NCBI RefSeq assembly: GCF_024362695.1
Contig: NC_065424.1
Span: 904,786 to 968,785, forward strand
DNA from: Pectinophora gossypiella
Lineage: Eukaryota; Arthropoda; Insecta; Lepidoptera; Gelechiidae
DNA: 64,000 nucleotides
Direction: 5' to 3'
Part shown: positions 40,172-51,572 of the stretch, in pieces
Numbering within the stretch: the stretch's first letter is position 1
Layout: every line of letters starts with the position of its first letter
Made by a program: the position numbers and the translations under genes
The notes under the pieces: generated by a model
Seen by the model: only the letters and a program-made list of their open reading frames with translations
The model's database searches: none
What the model was told of the DNA's origin: nothing

Positions 40172-40330
40172 GTATGTAGTGAGTGGTGTCAGCGCAGCGT
40201 CCTCGGCCAGGGCGGATCGACGTTGAGCGCGCGTCGCCAACAGCGCGGCGAGCGGACGCGCGCAGCCGGCCCGGCGATACCAGGCGCGCCGGACTCAGCC
40301 GGGGCTCCCTGCACGCGAAGAGTGTCACGT
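40172..40330 (-). promoter_or_regulatory. Probable first (non-coding) ODC exon and promoter
   Basis: A GC- and CpG-rich island in AT-rich surroundings. On the - strand it ends with CTACATAC and a strong GTAAGTCAC donor. This fits a 5' UTR exon spliced to 39724. The transcription start is not defined; the 5' limit given is where the GC-rich part ends. Confidence 0.55.
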
Positions 40331-41828
40331 TATATCACTTGTCATCATTTCAAAACAAAAGGAACCTTACAAAATCAGTTTCATACCCCTAGGGGATGAG
40401 CTTCAAAGATACGCCATTTCGCTATATGTAGGTAGCTAATAACAAAAGTAGTAGTAGAAAAACTAAGATCGTTTCATCCCCTTAGAGGTTGAATTTTAAA
40501 AAAGCTGCCTCTTGGGTGTAAGAAAAAAAAACTATTTTTGTAGATACCAATTATCCAAATTACAGATAAATTCAATTAGTAAAATCAATAGTTATTTAAA
40601 GTATTTATCAAGTAAAAACTAGTGTCTAAATCTATTTCCAGTAGAACCAACTCAGGTAAAATTTCGTAAAATGCGTAGGTAATGATAAATACTTAAACAT
40701 CCTGAAAATGTTATCTTGAAATATCACAGACTAAATGACGTAACGTAAACAACCTTGAACCGTATGATAACATTTTTGACAAGCGCTAAAATAGTATCGG
40801 AATTGATAATATTAGCAGACTGTAATATTATACCTATTTTATTATTTTATCACAGCCAGTGACAGTTATCATTGCTTCCTAAAGCATTTGTCTTAACTAA
40901 TTATTAAATTATATTTATAAATTGCTCGATAAATAGCTACGAAACGATTAAGGCTATAGATTAAAAATCGCAATATTTAGGTTATCTGTATGTTACTTAG
41001 GAAATAATTGATAAACATTATTAGTTTATTTAATGCTACACATGTGGATTGATCTATTATAAATTTTAAGATAGTTACGTTTGCTTACTGTATTATTATC
41101 ATTAATTGTACAACCTAGAAATAGGGTCCAGATAGTTGTGCTATAAATCAAACAACGGCGGGGGTGAATTTCCGAAAATTCCTTCATTTTTGGAAATTCA
41201 TCCCTTAAGGGGACGAAAGAGATTTCACGCAGTCGAAGAAGAACCTAACTAAAAAAACATTAAATTAACATGCTGTGACTCTAGTACAAACAATCAATCA
41301 CTAGTTAACAATCATTTCCGCAACGTGTGCAACTCGGCGATTTGATTTCAATGATCTTACAATACTGGCCATTTTCATTTTAATTGGCATACCACTGTGA
41401 AGTCTTGCGGTAAACTAATCTATTGGTATAATCACACGTTTTAATCATATCTAGTAAGATCTTTAAGGTCGATATAAAGTAAAATAGATGTCATGTTACT
41501 GGAGTCATATATTCATATATTGAGTATTCATATATTCATATATTTATTTGTATTTATCATACATTGTCATTATTTATCTATCATACATTATTAACATTAA
41601 GTTTAGTTGAACATCATTATTTTATATAAAAAAAAACAATATAAATTATATAGATACTTAATTCAAGATATTTTGTGTAACAATAAGTAGTTAATATTTA
41701 ATAAGAACTAGATCAGAACACTTCACTATTCATTCATCAATGAACTCCTTAATGCTATAGTCTCAGCCGCCAATCAACTGGACGCAACGAAACATATTAG
41801 GTACCTGTTTATACGTACAATTCGAATT
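40331..41828. other. Upstream of ODC, no gene seen
   Basis: Long AT-rich stretch with no recognisable repeat, gene or ORF of note. Confidence 0.5.
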
Positions 41829-42056
41829 ATACAGGGTGTCAGTGACGTCGTAACGAATACTGAGGGGGGTGATTCAGACCATGATTCTGAGTTGATATCA
41901 AATGGATTTTCCTATCGGAAATTGCATGATTTTTTATTTTTTTTTAATTATTTTCAGTGAAATAATTTTGCGACGGAAAATTCCACTTGATATCAACTGG
42001 ATATCGTGGTCTGAATCATCCTCAAAGTTTTCGTTACGATGTCACTAACACCCTGT
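41829..42056. mobile_element. MITE P, single complete copy
   Basis: 228-bp palindrome from CAGGGTGTCAGTGACGTCGT to CGATGTCACTAACACCCTG. Arms carry GATTCAGACCATGATTCTGA and AAATTCCACTTGATATCAAC. A TA precedes the left end. TA target use and the CAGGGTG end suggest a Tc1/mariner-type MITE; that is inference. Confidence 0.85.
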
Positions 42057-42655
42057 GCTAATGTAATAAGTATAAAAATACAATTTAATATTACACGGCC
42101 GAGAAATTTAAAAAATGCGTGACATTAAACCAAGTCATTGGTTGCGTGGGGTACCGACGCGTACGAAGTTGATATTCATAATGCACACGCGAGGGTAAAT
42201 CCGCGTTATACAAATATAAAAAGCGCTAACCACGAATAGTAGCTTAATATTTAGTATACAAAACATTGAAACAATATTATTAACACGGCAATGTTGCGGT
42301 GACCCTAAAAGGTGATCTAATATGCCAGAGTTCTGGTACCTATAGTATTTTTCGACATTAGCATTTTTTAGACGTTTACCACCGAAAGACAACCGTATTT
42401 CACCGCAGCATTCAAAAAGATACTTTCTTCAAACATGTAATAAACAATTATGTTAAATAAATCAGTGTAAGTTCAACCTGTGTTTGGCCCTCTATGTCTC
42501 TGACTGAAGCAAGGCGGGGAAAGGCAAACGAGTAGTATTTGTTTGTGTACATAATTTATAATGGTATTTGCGTCGTTTCTAACATAAGGGTCTGTCCAGG
42601 TGATAACGCCGTAGAACTGGCAATACGAACGTAGGTTAACAAAGTGGCTTACCTA

Positions 42656-43014
42656 AGCCATAGATAGCTGTCAATCACCCGTTCCTTTCCTTTTCGACGG
42701 ATAAGAAAATGACAGGTATAACTTAAAATTGGGTCGTGTACTTCAAGATAAATTATGAAATTCTGATTACTAAATAAAGACAGATCTAAAACTAACGAAA
42801 AACGTTTTCTTTTTTTTCTATTTAACTTATTTATGAATTTTAATCAAGACGTAATAATATTCCGACATTTTACCACGTTTTTCTATGACGTCACAGTGTG
42901 CTTTTTCATACAAATTCCACAGTAATTTCGTGTTTTGACGTTTAGTAAAAAGTTACCGATTTGACTTGTTGGAAAACTACCCTTTTAGATGGTGTCTACA
43001 GGAATCAGCACCAT
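42656..43014. mobile_element. MITE E nested in MITE I
   Basis: MITE I sequence (TCGACGGATAAGAAAATGAC, AACTTAAAA) stops at about 42727 and resumes at about 42987 with GATGGTGTCTACAGGAATCA. Between lies a complete MITE E, ending ACCGATTTGACTTGTTGGAA. Confidence 0.75.
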
Positions 43015-43067
43015 TGTGTCATTTGGCTTAGTTATTTTCTCTTTATTGTTTTTGTCTTTACGAAAGT

Positions 43068-43215
43068 AAGTCATCATCATCATTAATTTAAGAGCCACGC
43101 TCTTGTCGGTGTAGCAATCTCCATGCTACATTTTTAGGGAAAAATATGAATGTGGTTTCCCTCTTGCCTTCCGTCCGCCCCGCAGTACTCTGTCTGACGC
43201 AAGTGGTATGGCGCC
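43068..43215 (-). repeat. Repeat K, longer copy
   Basis: Contains AGAGCCACGCTCTTGTCGGT and GGCGCCCAGAGTACT. A shorter copy lies at 44546-44625, inside the MITE P cluster. Confidence 0.7.
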
Positions 43216-43982
43216 CAGAGTACTAATATAAGTATATTGAAAGTAATATTTATACACGCAGCCTAAGTGCGTAGTTGCCTACCGTAATGATACTAAAGCC
43301 TTCATTACGACCCGCCCCCACGAGGAACCGATGCAATATTGAATAAAAGACAGTTCGTTACTGTGCCTCTGTGTATAATTATAATGGTATCTGTACTTGT
43401 TTCAACGTTACAAACAAACAAATGTATTACTTATTTTTATTTTATTTATTATGAAATCTCAGAAACTGCCAGTGAGTCTTGATTTTGCATGTGGGTTCCT
43501 TTTAGGACATAGGTGCTCACTGACACGAGATTTTCGGAAATTCATCCCTCAGGGGGTTAAAAAAGGGGTTGAAATTTTGTATGAAAGTTTCATTTTTAAG
43601 TTAGAATCTGTGAGACGCGAACGAAGTAGTGGGCGGACGGATAGTTATGTATAATTATGATATAACGGAAAAAGGACAGCTTTTCCGAATATAAATACCT
43701 ACTTATATACCTTATTTGACTATTGCTACCCGGAAACAGGTATCTAACGGGAAATAGGCGTGATATTACGTACTATAGTTTTTTCATGACTTATTTTTCT
43801 CATAAATTATTTTTTAAGTCTTTGCGTTCCATTTTAAATTCTTAGGAATTCATTGGTACGCTCTAGAGATCGACCCCGCGACCTCTTAACAAGAGCCGAG
43901 TTACCAACCAATGACTGTTTACGTTTCGTGTGGCAACACATTATATACGCAATGTCCCCATATTAAATGCAATGTATAAGTA
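43216..43982. other. Repeat-poor intergenic stretch
   Basis: No gene is seen. The 43466-43650 part has an AATTCATCCCTCAGGGGGTT block like one near 41190, probably an unclassified repeat. Confidence 0.45.
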
Positions 43983-44755
43983 TACAGGCTGTTAGTGACA
44001 TCGTAACGAATACTGAGGGGGATGATTCAGACCATGATTCTGAGTTAATATCAAGTGGAATTTTCCGTCGCAAAATTCATGTTTTTTTTTATTTATTTTT
44101 AATTATTTTGAATTCTATACTTTTGCGATCGAAAATTCCACTTGATATTAACTCAGAATACTGAGCTAAATCAGCCCCCTCAGTATTCGTTACGATGTCA
44201 CTTACACCCCTTACCTATGGGTGTTAGTGACACCGTAAAGAATACTGAGGGGGATGATTCAGACCATGATTCTGAGTTGATATTAAGTGGAATTTCCTGT
44301 TGGAAAATTTATGATTTTTTTTTAGTGTTTTTTTAAATTATTTTCCGTTCCATACTTTTGCGACGGAAAAATCCACTTGATATCAACTCAGAATCATGAC
44401 CTGAATCATCCCTCAAAGTTTTCTTTACGATGTCACTAACATGTGTATTATACGGGGTGTTAGTGACATCGTAAAGAAAACTTTGAGGGATGATTCAGGC
44501 CATGATTCTGAGTTGATTGATATCAACCGAATTTTCCGTCGCAAGTCATCATCATCATTCAATTTAAGAGCCACGCTCTTGTCGGTGTAGCATTTTCCTT
44601 GCTACTTTTCCTTTTTTTTAGTCGCAAAAGTATGGAACTGAAAATAATTTAAAAAAAAACCCGAGTGGTAATTCCACTTGATATTAACTCAGAATCATGG
44701 TCTGAATTATCACCCTGAGTATTCGTTATTTTGTCACTTAACACCCTGTATATAT
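43983..44755. repeat. Cluster of MITE P copies
   Basis: At least three MITE P palindromes in series (starts near 43986, 44218 and 44455). The last is interrupted by repeat K. Ends are CAGG-type on the left and CACCCTGTATA on the right. Confidence 0.8.
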
Positions 44756-45575
44756 TTTTGAGTGTTAATTGTTATATCACGTAAAGTCACTAGGCAAAGA
44801 TCGACTTTCCGCACGGAAAAGCACAGTACGTTCCACAGCGCATGACGTCAAGCCCGGCGCCATTGAATCGACGCTTGCGCCGAATTCGCGGGCAAGGTCA
44901 ATACCACATTATGTCATCCGCGCTTCTTATGTGAGATACGCACTAGTTACTACTACAAATATTTAATATATGCTCTACATTGTGATTTTACAACATAAGA
45001 TCACGACTATATCCCAATTGGGCTAGTCAGAGGTACGATAAGCTGCAAAAAGTCAGTTTCTTGCAAATTAATAAATTAACTGGTTGCACTTAAGACCTCC
45101 TGGTTACATGTCGTTTCTGTAATAGATTAAAAATACCTACAAAAATATAAATTTTATAATTATGACTACTAATGGTTCATATCAGGTGGAGACTTGTAAT
45201 TAGCCTTTAGTTATTGTCTGGTTATTATGTTAGAAAGAAAATGTATATGGCCGTAAGTCTTCATCAAAATAAATAAATAAATAAAAATAATTTCACCACT
45301 GTTGACTAATAATTCGCTGGGCTCAGTGACTGCACTTTTGCTCTTTTCATACAATTTCCTTAGTAAGTTCGTGTTTTGACGTTTAGTAAAAAGTAACTAA
45401 TTTGACTAGTTGCAAATGCGAGATGCGAGAACAAATCCTGGGAAGTATTTTAAGTCCTTATAATGTACACGTACCATGTTATATTGAGGGACTTTCCAGG
45501 CTAAGTTCACCAAAAAACAATATAGTTGGCATTGTTTTAAGTTTACGCAGTTATTATCATAATTAAAGCACATAA

Positions 45576-46740
45576 CTACGGCTTAAAAATTAATCCCACT
45601 AAGACGCAAGCTATTATCATCGGTAGCTCGTGGTATATCTCCAGGATCGACTTCGGTTCTATTCCTCCTATTGTTTTTGATGGTGTTCATGTTCCATACC
45701 GCGATACGGTTAGGAACCTGGGCATAACTTTTGATAAGTGCTTTTCCTGGAGGCCGCACATAACTGAGGTCAGCAGGAGGGTGTTTGCCGCGTATGGATA
45801 TCTTAAGCGCCTAAAAAATCTTTTGCCGACCAAAACCAAAATTACTTTGGCACAGTCGTTGATACTGCCTATCCTAGATTATGCAGACGTTTCGTATCCT
45901 GACTTGTCGGTCGAACTTCTAAACAAGCTCGATCGTCTGCAGAATCTTTGCATACGGTTTATTTATGGTCTGCGTAAATTTGACCATGTTTCTGTTTATC
46001 GCTCCCAGCTCAAATGGCTACCTATGCACCGTCGTAGGGACTGTCATATCCTGTCCCTCCTTTACTCAATCCTATTTAATCCCAATACTCCCCCCTACCT
46101 CAAAGACCGATTTGTCTTTCACTCCTGTACCCTCAACCGCAACCTTCGTTCCTCTTTCAACCTCTCCCTTAATATTCCCTCCCATTCCACTAATTTCTAT
46201 GCAAAGTCGTTTACGGTGCAAGCTGTTCGGTTATGGAATTCTTTGCCTGAATCCATTCGAAGGGCACCGTCGTTGGATGCTTTCAAAGGGCAAGTCAAGC
46301 AGCACTTTCTCATTTCTCTCTCCTCTTCTTTATAACGTTTTTCTTTTCTATTCCATTCTTCTTACATCTTCTTCTTTATAAACTAGGTATTGTAGTACTG
46401 TCATGGTTTCCTTTCTTCCATAGTAATGTATGTATATATTTACGTATTTATATATTATTATAATCATTATTTATTGTCTTCTATGTATTGTTTTTAATAT
46501 ATTATAGTTTATCTAGTTATAAGTACTTATATTTTTCAAAATTTTATTATTATTATTTTATTTTTTTTGCACTGTCTATCCCGCTACATTTTTCATTAAA
46601 TTCATAATATCCTATACCTAAAGGTTGCCTGGAAGAGATTGCTACCTTAGCAATAAGGCCGCCTGTTGTACTACCAATTTAATTATAATACTAATGCATT
46701 TTTAATGTGATTCAAGTGCAATAAAGAGTTTTTGTATTGT
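45576..46740 (+). pseudogene. 5'-truncated CR1/Jockey-like LINE
   Basis: An open frame from about 45576 (LKINPTKTQAIIIGSS, VRNLGITFDKCFSWRPHI) continues to the stop at 46335. It holds the end of the reverse transcriptase and the C-terminal domain (LPILDYADVSYPDL, AVRLWNSLPESIRR). The 3' UTR ends near 46740 in a TTGTATTGTATTG tail after CAATAAAGAG. There is no catalytic RT core, so it is a dead copy. The truncation point lies inside a MITE H end. Confidence 0.88.
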
Positions 46741-46748
46741 ATTGTCTA

Positions 46749-47333
46749 ATGGTGCTAATTCCTGCAGACACCGCCTAATTTTATTTTAAGTTATATCTGT
46801 CATTTTCTTATCCGCCGAAAAGGAAAGGGACGGGTAATCGACAAGCATAAAAATGGAACACACGTCAATTTTAAGCACAAATCTAAACCAACCGTCTAAA
46901 AATTTTACATCCGTCAATAACCCGACAAAGTTAAGTAGACAGCACGTCAAACGGATTGCATACCAGCGACGTACCTTTTGATTCGCCCGGGTTATTCATT
47001 CATTTACTCATTCTTCCTAAAATTAAGAGCTGTGAATCATCCGTCCCTTTCCTTTTCGACGGATACGAAAATGACGGATATAACTTAAAATAAAATTAGG
47101 CGGTGTCTGCAGGAATCGGGGCCATTGGCCCGTGCTGTCTACTTAACTGTGTCGGGTTATTGACGGATGTAAAATTTTTAGACGGTTGGTTTAGATTTGT
47201 GCTTAAAATTGACGTGTGTTCCATAAATTTTATGCTTGTCGATTACCCGTCCTTTTCCTTTTCGGCGGATAAGAAAATGACAGATATAACTTAAAATAAA
47301 ATTAGATGGTATTTACAGGAATTAGCACCAATA
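46749..47333. mobile_element. Two adjacent MITE I copies
   Basis: 46749-47127 is a complete palindrome starting GCTAATTCCTGCAGACACC. 47128-47333 is a second, partial copy ending TTTACAGGAATTAGCACC. Confidence 0.78.
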
Positions 47334-47470
47334 ACGGGTTCTTACCGCGTTTAAATGGGGATGACTGGTGTCATCCCGTGATCATGGCACTTGCAACAGT
47401 GTCGAAATATCGGGAGTCTCATATCCCCATTTAAACGCGGTAAGAACCCGTTATTATGTGCTTTAATTAA
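47333..47470. mobile_element. MITE H, complete
   Basis: Palindrome with arms AACGGGTTCTTACCGCG and CGCGGTAAGAACCCGTT. The centre has GTGATCATGGCACTTGCAAC. A second complete copy lies at 50493-50640. Confidence 0.82.
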
Positions 47471-47578
47471 TATAGATGGCGTTGTACAGTTTTAATGTGA
47501 TAGTTACCAATATTTTCTCAATACTCGGGCACATAATGATTCCAAAATACAATGTAATGGCGGAAGCATATATAAAAA

Positions 47579-47828
47579 CCGGTGTAGGACCGACTATGGA
47601 AAGTCAAACCTATGTAAATGGGGCTTAAAGGAGTCACCATACTGTGAATGTGGTCACCCGGACCAAACCATATCTCACATAGTGAACGAGTGCCATCTGC
47701 ACCGGTTCCCATGTGGTATAGCCGAGCTGCATTGTATGACGGATGCAGCAGAGACTTGGTTAAGGGAGCTTAAGCTGGATATTTGATCCAAGCAGGATAT
47801 TTGTCTGCCATACGCAATAATAATAATA
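47579..47828 (+). pseudogene. 5'-truncated copy of the 4906-8142 LINE
   Basis: 250 bp closely matching the 3' end of the full-length LINE, including its CCHC region and the AAT-repeat tail. The 11-bp target duplication ATATATAAAAA is perfect (47568-47578 and 47829-47839). A short internal deletion and a frame change make it non-coding. Confidence 0.92.
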
Positions 47829-47971
47829 ATATATAAAAATAATTGATGCTTGATATTTGGATCACATTATGTATATAATTACGTTGCTACTTGTATTGCT
47901 TCTCTTTATTTTTATCAGAATAATAATGGGTGGAAGATGTAATTGTGCTTGGGTGTAATAAAAAGGGTCAT

Positions 47972-48371
47972 TTTTTTTTTGATTTGGTTTTCCCCGAAGG
48001 GTAAGGCAAAGGGAACTATGCCCATACAGCCATGTCTGACGTATTTTTTTTCTTGATGATTAATGAAATGATGAAAGGTGATGATGATGAAACCTAAGCC
48101 CCCACCCTCGGAGTAGACTCCTACTCCGAACCCCAAACGAATTAACTCAAAAGTCCGCATAAACTTTTGAGTTATGAAGCGGCTTCCTGACACGAAGCGA
48201 AAATAGGCAGATACACTTTGTTCATTGAATACTCCAATATAATAACACTCGCGAATGTCTTCCGACTAACTTAATGCGATCATTAACCACAAAACGCCAC
48301 TTCGTATTAATTATTTAGATTACTCAATGAAGAAAGCAACTGTCCCGTTCCCGTTACCCGCCAAAAAGCCT
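47972..48371 (-). mobile_element. Poly(A) retroposon J, copy 2
   Basis: 400 bp with a perfect 12-bp target duplication AAAAAGGGTCAT (47960-47971 and 48372-48383). It has the same 5' end and the same poly(A) 3' end as copy 1. Confidence 0.92.
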
Positions 48372-48528
48372 AAAAAGGGTCATTATTTATACCCAAAAAC
48401 AAAGATAAAAGATGCATATGTCTATTATCCATAAAATTGTGGTTAAACGAAGGAAAATCTGTACAGCGCCATCTACCTAAATTGCTTTTGAGGAATGTAT
48501 GTACCCTGGAAAGTTCCTCATAACACAA

Positions 48529-48775
48529 TGGTGCTAATTCCTGTACAGTCATGAGCAATATAATGTACCCACTTTAGGACTATGTCGCACTAACATATTT
48601 GACATTTAGTGAGACTTACAGTTCAATTTGTCAAAAAAGTTAATGTGACATGGTACCAAAGTGTATACATATTAATGCTCGTGACCGTACACACCATCTA
48701 ATTGTATTTTAAGTTATACCTGTCATTTTCTTATCCGCCGAAAAGGGAAGGACGATTTCTAGACTAGCATTTTAT
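48529..48775. mobile_element. MITE F nested in MITE I
   Basis: MITE I starts GGTGCTAATTCCTGTA, is interrupted by MITE F (48548-48695, CAGTCATGAGCA to TGCTCGTGACCGTAC), then resumes TTTTAAGTTATACCTGTCAT. Confidence 0.75.
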
Positions 48776-48808
48776 AATTTATCTTTGGCCCAGTGAAATA
48801 TCATATTA

Positions 48809-50116
48809 CGTAGTCGGTCCCAAAGTTCTGTCATATATGAAAATAGTGATAAAATAAAAAGTACCAATAAGTTTATAAAAATTTATATATCAATTTAAAG
48901 TATATTTATTAAGAAATGAAAATAACTTAAAATTATTCGAAATGACCTCCCTTGTTTTTAATAACTTCCCTCAAACGCCGCGGCCAGTCATCTATCGCAG
49001 CACGCACCATATTCATGTCTATTTCAACGACGGCTTTAATTATGGCTGACTTCAGGCTCGCCAAATTTTTGTGGGGTTTAGCACAGACCTTGTTCTCTAA
49101 AACCTTCCAAATTTTATAATCCAGAGGATTAAGGTCCGGACTGGAGGAAGGCCAATCTTCGTGTCTAATAAAGTCAATTTTTTGATGGTCGAACCAGGCT
49201 TGAGTAGTTTTGGCTTTGTGTGCAGGCGCAGAATCCTGCTGGAACACGAAATGATGTCCTGAAAATAGCGTGTTGGGCAGATCTTTGACAAGCCGATTCA
49301 AAACCGTCTCTTGGTACACTTTTGCACTGGTTTTGACACCTTTTTCGCAGAAATGAACCTCCGTTGGCCCATAGTAAGAGACACCTAACCAGACCATCAC
49401 TGAAGATGGATGATGCCCATGTTGAACCCGCGGAACTTTTTTTCCTGCTTCTTCAGAGTTCTCTGCGTACACTCTATCGTTTTGCTTATTGTACTTTTCT
49501 TCTATATCAAAAATTTTTTCGTCTGTAAAAAGTATGTCACGGTGTCGGTTTCTCGCGTACCGTTTTAATAACAACCGGGATCTTTTGAGTCTAATTGCTT
49601 TCAGGCGGGCATTAAGTAAGTGTCCACTCTTTTTCTTGTATGCTCGCAACTTAAGGTCTTCGTTTAAAACCTTTTTGACTGTTTTTCTACTGACCCCCAT
49701 CTGCAAAGCCATCAGTTTCTGTTTTCGGACAGGATTTCTTCGTATGCGCGCCTTTATCGCTTTGATCACTGCTGGTGTTCTTGCGGAGCGAGGCCGGCCA
49801 GTTCTTTTCTTGTCCTCAACACTTGAGACTTCATTATACCTATTTATGGTACGATACACAAACCTAAGTGTTATTTTCAAATTTTTGAGCAACTTGAAAA
49901 TGGTACTCGGCGAGTGTCCACAGCGATGCAACGCTAAAATTGCGATTCGGTTTTCTTTCAAGGTCCACTCCATCGTAATAAATCACGGCAAATGATCATT
50001 TTTTGTTTTAAAATAATTGTCAAACATTCAAAAATGGAACGCCATAATTTTTTTCTAAAAGCATGTTCGAAATTTAAAAATAATGTGCCTGTGACAGAAC
50101 TTTGGGACCGACTACG
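48809..50116 (-). mobile_element. Intact mariner-type transposon (DD37D)
   Basis: 1308 bp between TA dinucleotides (48807-48808 and 50117-50118). The two ends are perfect inverted repeats for 25 bp, starting CGTAGTCGGTCCCAAAGTTC. It holds one uninterrupted transposase gene. All parts needed for mobility seem present, so it is potentially active. Confidence 0.95.
48933..49973 (-). CDS. Mariner-family transposase, DD37D
   Basis: 346 residues, full length for the family. The N-terminal part (1-115) holds two helix-turn-helix regions, with a GRPR-type linker (TGRPRS) at 58-63. The catalytic aspartates are D151 (ILFTDEKIF), D247 (VFQQDSAPAH) and D285 (SPDLNPLDYKIW). The last two are separated by 37 residues, which is the maT (DD37D) signature. 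It would bind the inverted ends and cut and paste the element at TA sites. No frameshift or stop is seen. The start is the first in-frame ATG, 144 nt inside the element's 5' end. Confidence 0.95.
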   Translation of the reverse strand: MEWTLKENRIAILALHRCGHSPSTIFKLLKNLKITLRFVYRTINRYNEVSSVEDKKRTGRPRSARTPAVIKAIKARIRRNPVRKQKLMALQMGVSRKTVKKVLNEDLKLRAYKKKSGHLLNARLKAIRLKRSRLLLKRYARNRHRDILFTDEKIFDIEEKYNKQNDRVYAENSEEAGKKVPRVQHGHHPSSVMVWLGVSYYGPTEVHFCEKGVKTSAKVYQETVLNRLVKDLPNTLFSGHHFVFQQDSAPAHKAKTTQAWFDHQKIDFIRHEDWPSSSPDLNPLDYKIWKVLENKVCAKPHKNLASLKSAIIKAVVEIDMNMVRAAIDDWPRRLREVIKNKGGHFE

Positions 50117-50189
50117 TATAGGTTCCACGTAGAACATGGATATTAAAAACTTAAAGATGTTTGTACATTGTTTTAGGTTTACGCGGTTA

Positions 50190-50640
50190 TTGGCCCCGAT
50201 TCCTGCAGACATCTCTTAATTTTACTTTAAGTTATACCTGTCATTTTCTTATCCGCCGAAAAGGAAAGGGACGGATGATTGACAGCTCTTAATTTTAGGA
50301 AGAATGAGTAAATAAATGAATAACCCGGGCGAATTTTTAGACGGTTGTTTTAGATTTGTGCTTAAAATTGACGTGTGTTCCATAAATTTTATGCTTGTCG
50401 ATTACCCGTCCCTTTCCTTTTCGGCGGATAAGAAAATGACAGATATAACTTAAAATAAAATTAGATGGTGTTTACAGGAATTAGCACCATTATCATAATT
50501 AAAACACATAATAACGGGTTCTTACCGCGCTTAAATCAGGGATATGAGACTCCCGATATCTCGACACTGTTGCAAGTGCCATGACCATGGCACCCCGTGA
50601 TTTAAACGCGGTAAGAACCCGATATTATATGTTTTAATTA
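50190..50640. mobile_element. MITE I followed by MITE H
   Basis: 50190-50491 is a MITE I palindrome (CCCCGATTCCTGCAGACA to TTTACAGGAATTAGCACC). 50493-50640 is a complete MITE H (CACATAATAACGGGTTCTTA). Confidence 0.8.
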
Positions 50641-51126
50641 AATATGTTTTACCGTCGAAGTGTAATAGACAACTATTATGTGTGTGGGTATATTGTAGTG
50701 TTACTTGTTAAATGGAATATTACAATCTTTATAATGTAAAGATCAAATATTGAACCAGGCGCAGATACGGCGTAAACTTTATAATGTTATAAAAGGCAGA
50801 CAAATAATAAAACGTAATAAAATTTAAATCCTAATAAATAAAAAATATTATTAAAAAATATTTTTTTTCTTACGATTATGACAGTACTGGTACGACACTA
50901 CTTGTTTATTATTTATGATTTATTACTATATTCGCGCTCTACTTAGCTTAAGGTAGATAGAAATAAAAAAATAACTTATTTTTCAGTTGTTAAGTAGTTA
51001 CCACAGACAGTTGTTATTTTTACACTGTGCCTAAAGTCGAACAAGACAATTTATTCTCTGAGAGAAGGTAATGGCTACACTTAATAATAAATGTATAAAC
51101 TAACTCGTATTAACGTAAAACTTACC
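50641..51126. other. AT-rich intergenic stretch
   Basis: No gene or clear repeat seen. Confidence 0.5.
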
Positions 51127-51310
51127 TTTGAAGAAGTAATTCTCAAAGCTTTTATTCTCTGTTAAGCAACAACCTTTTGGTTGTTGCTAAAAATATCCCG
51201 AGTTCGAGAAAACGAGAATCCGAATCAGAGAACTGATTCGAAAAAAGAATTATTTTACTTTTTACACTTCCGAACGAAGATCCGTGTGTCAAGTGGCCGG
51301 TTGGCGGCAA
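51127..51310 (-). other. Possible 5' exon of a - strand gene
   Basis: On the - strand the block ends TACTTCTTCAAAG followed by a GTAAGT donor. Inside is the hairpin GCAACAACC-AAAA-GGTTGTTGC (51166-51187). It could be a non-coding first exon of an alternative ODC promoter or of an unseen gene. Evidence is one splice site only. Confidence 0.25.
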
Positions 51311-51514
51311 ACTGATAAAGATGGCCGACTGACTCTGTATTTATGGGTGTTATTATCAGCAGCGGCGGGTCATATTCGCGGGATGGCAGTTATCAGCTGA
51401 GATATAGTAGTGTAGAGTACAACTGATGTAATGAGCGCCAGGGCCGTTGCTAGTCGCGGCTTCGGGGCGATATAGTACGCCGATATGCTGTGATAAAAGT
51501 AAGACGATAGCGCG

Positions 51515-51572
51515 ACTTAGGCAGATAAATCTGCCTAAGTTAAATCTTCGGACTTCGTGGAAGTCCGAAGAT
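51515..51572. repeat. Two adjacent perfect hairpins
   Basis: 51515-51526 (ACTTAGGCAGAT) pairs with 51529-51540 over 12 bp with a 2-nt loop. Three bases later, 51544-51555 (ATCTTCGGACTT) pairs with 51561-51572 over 12 bp with a 5-nt loop. Confidence 0.88.

Noticed and set aside
42135..42392. 85-codon - strand ORF
   Set aside because: No domain and AT-rich chance composition.
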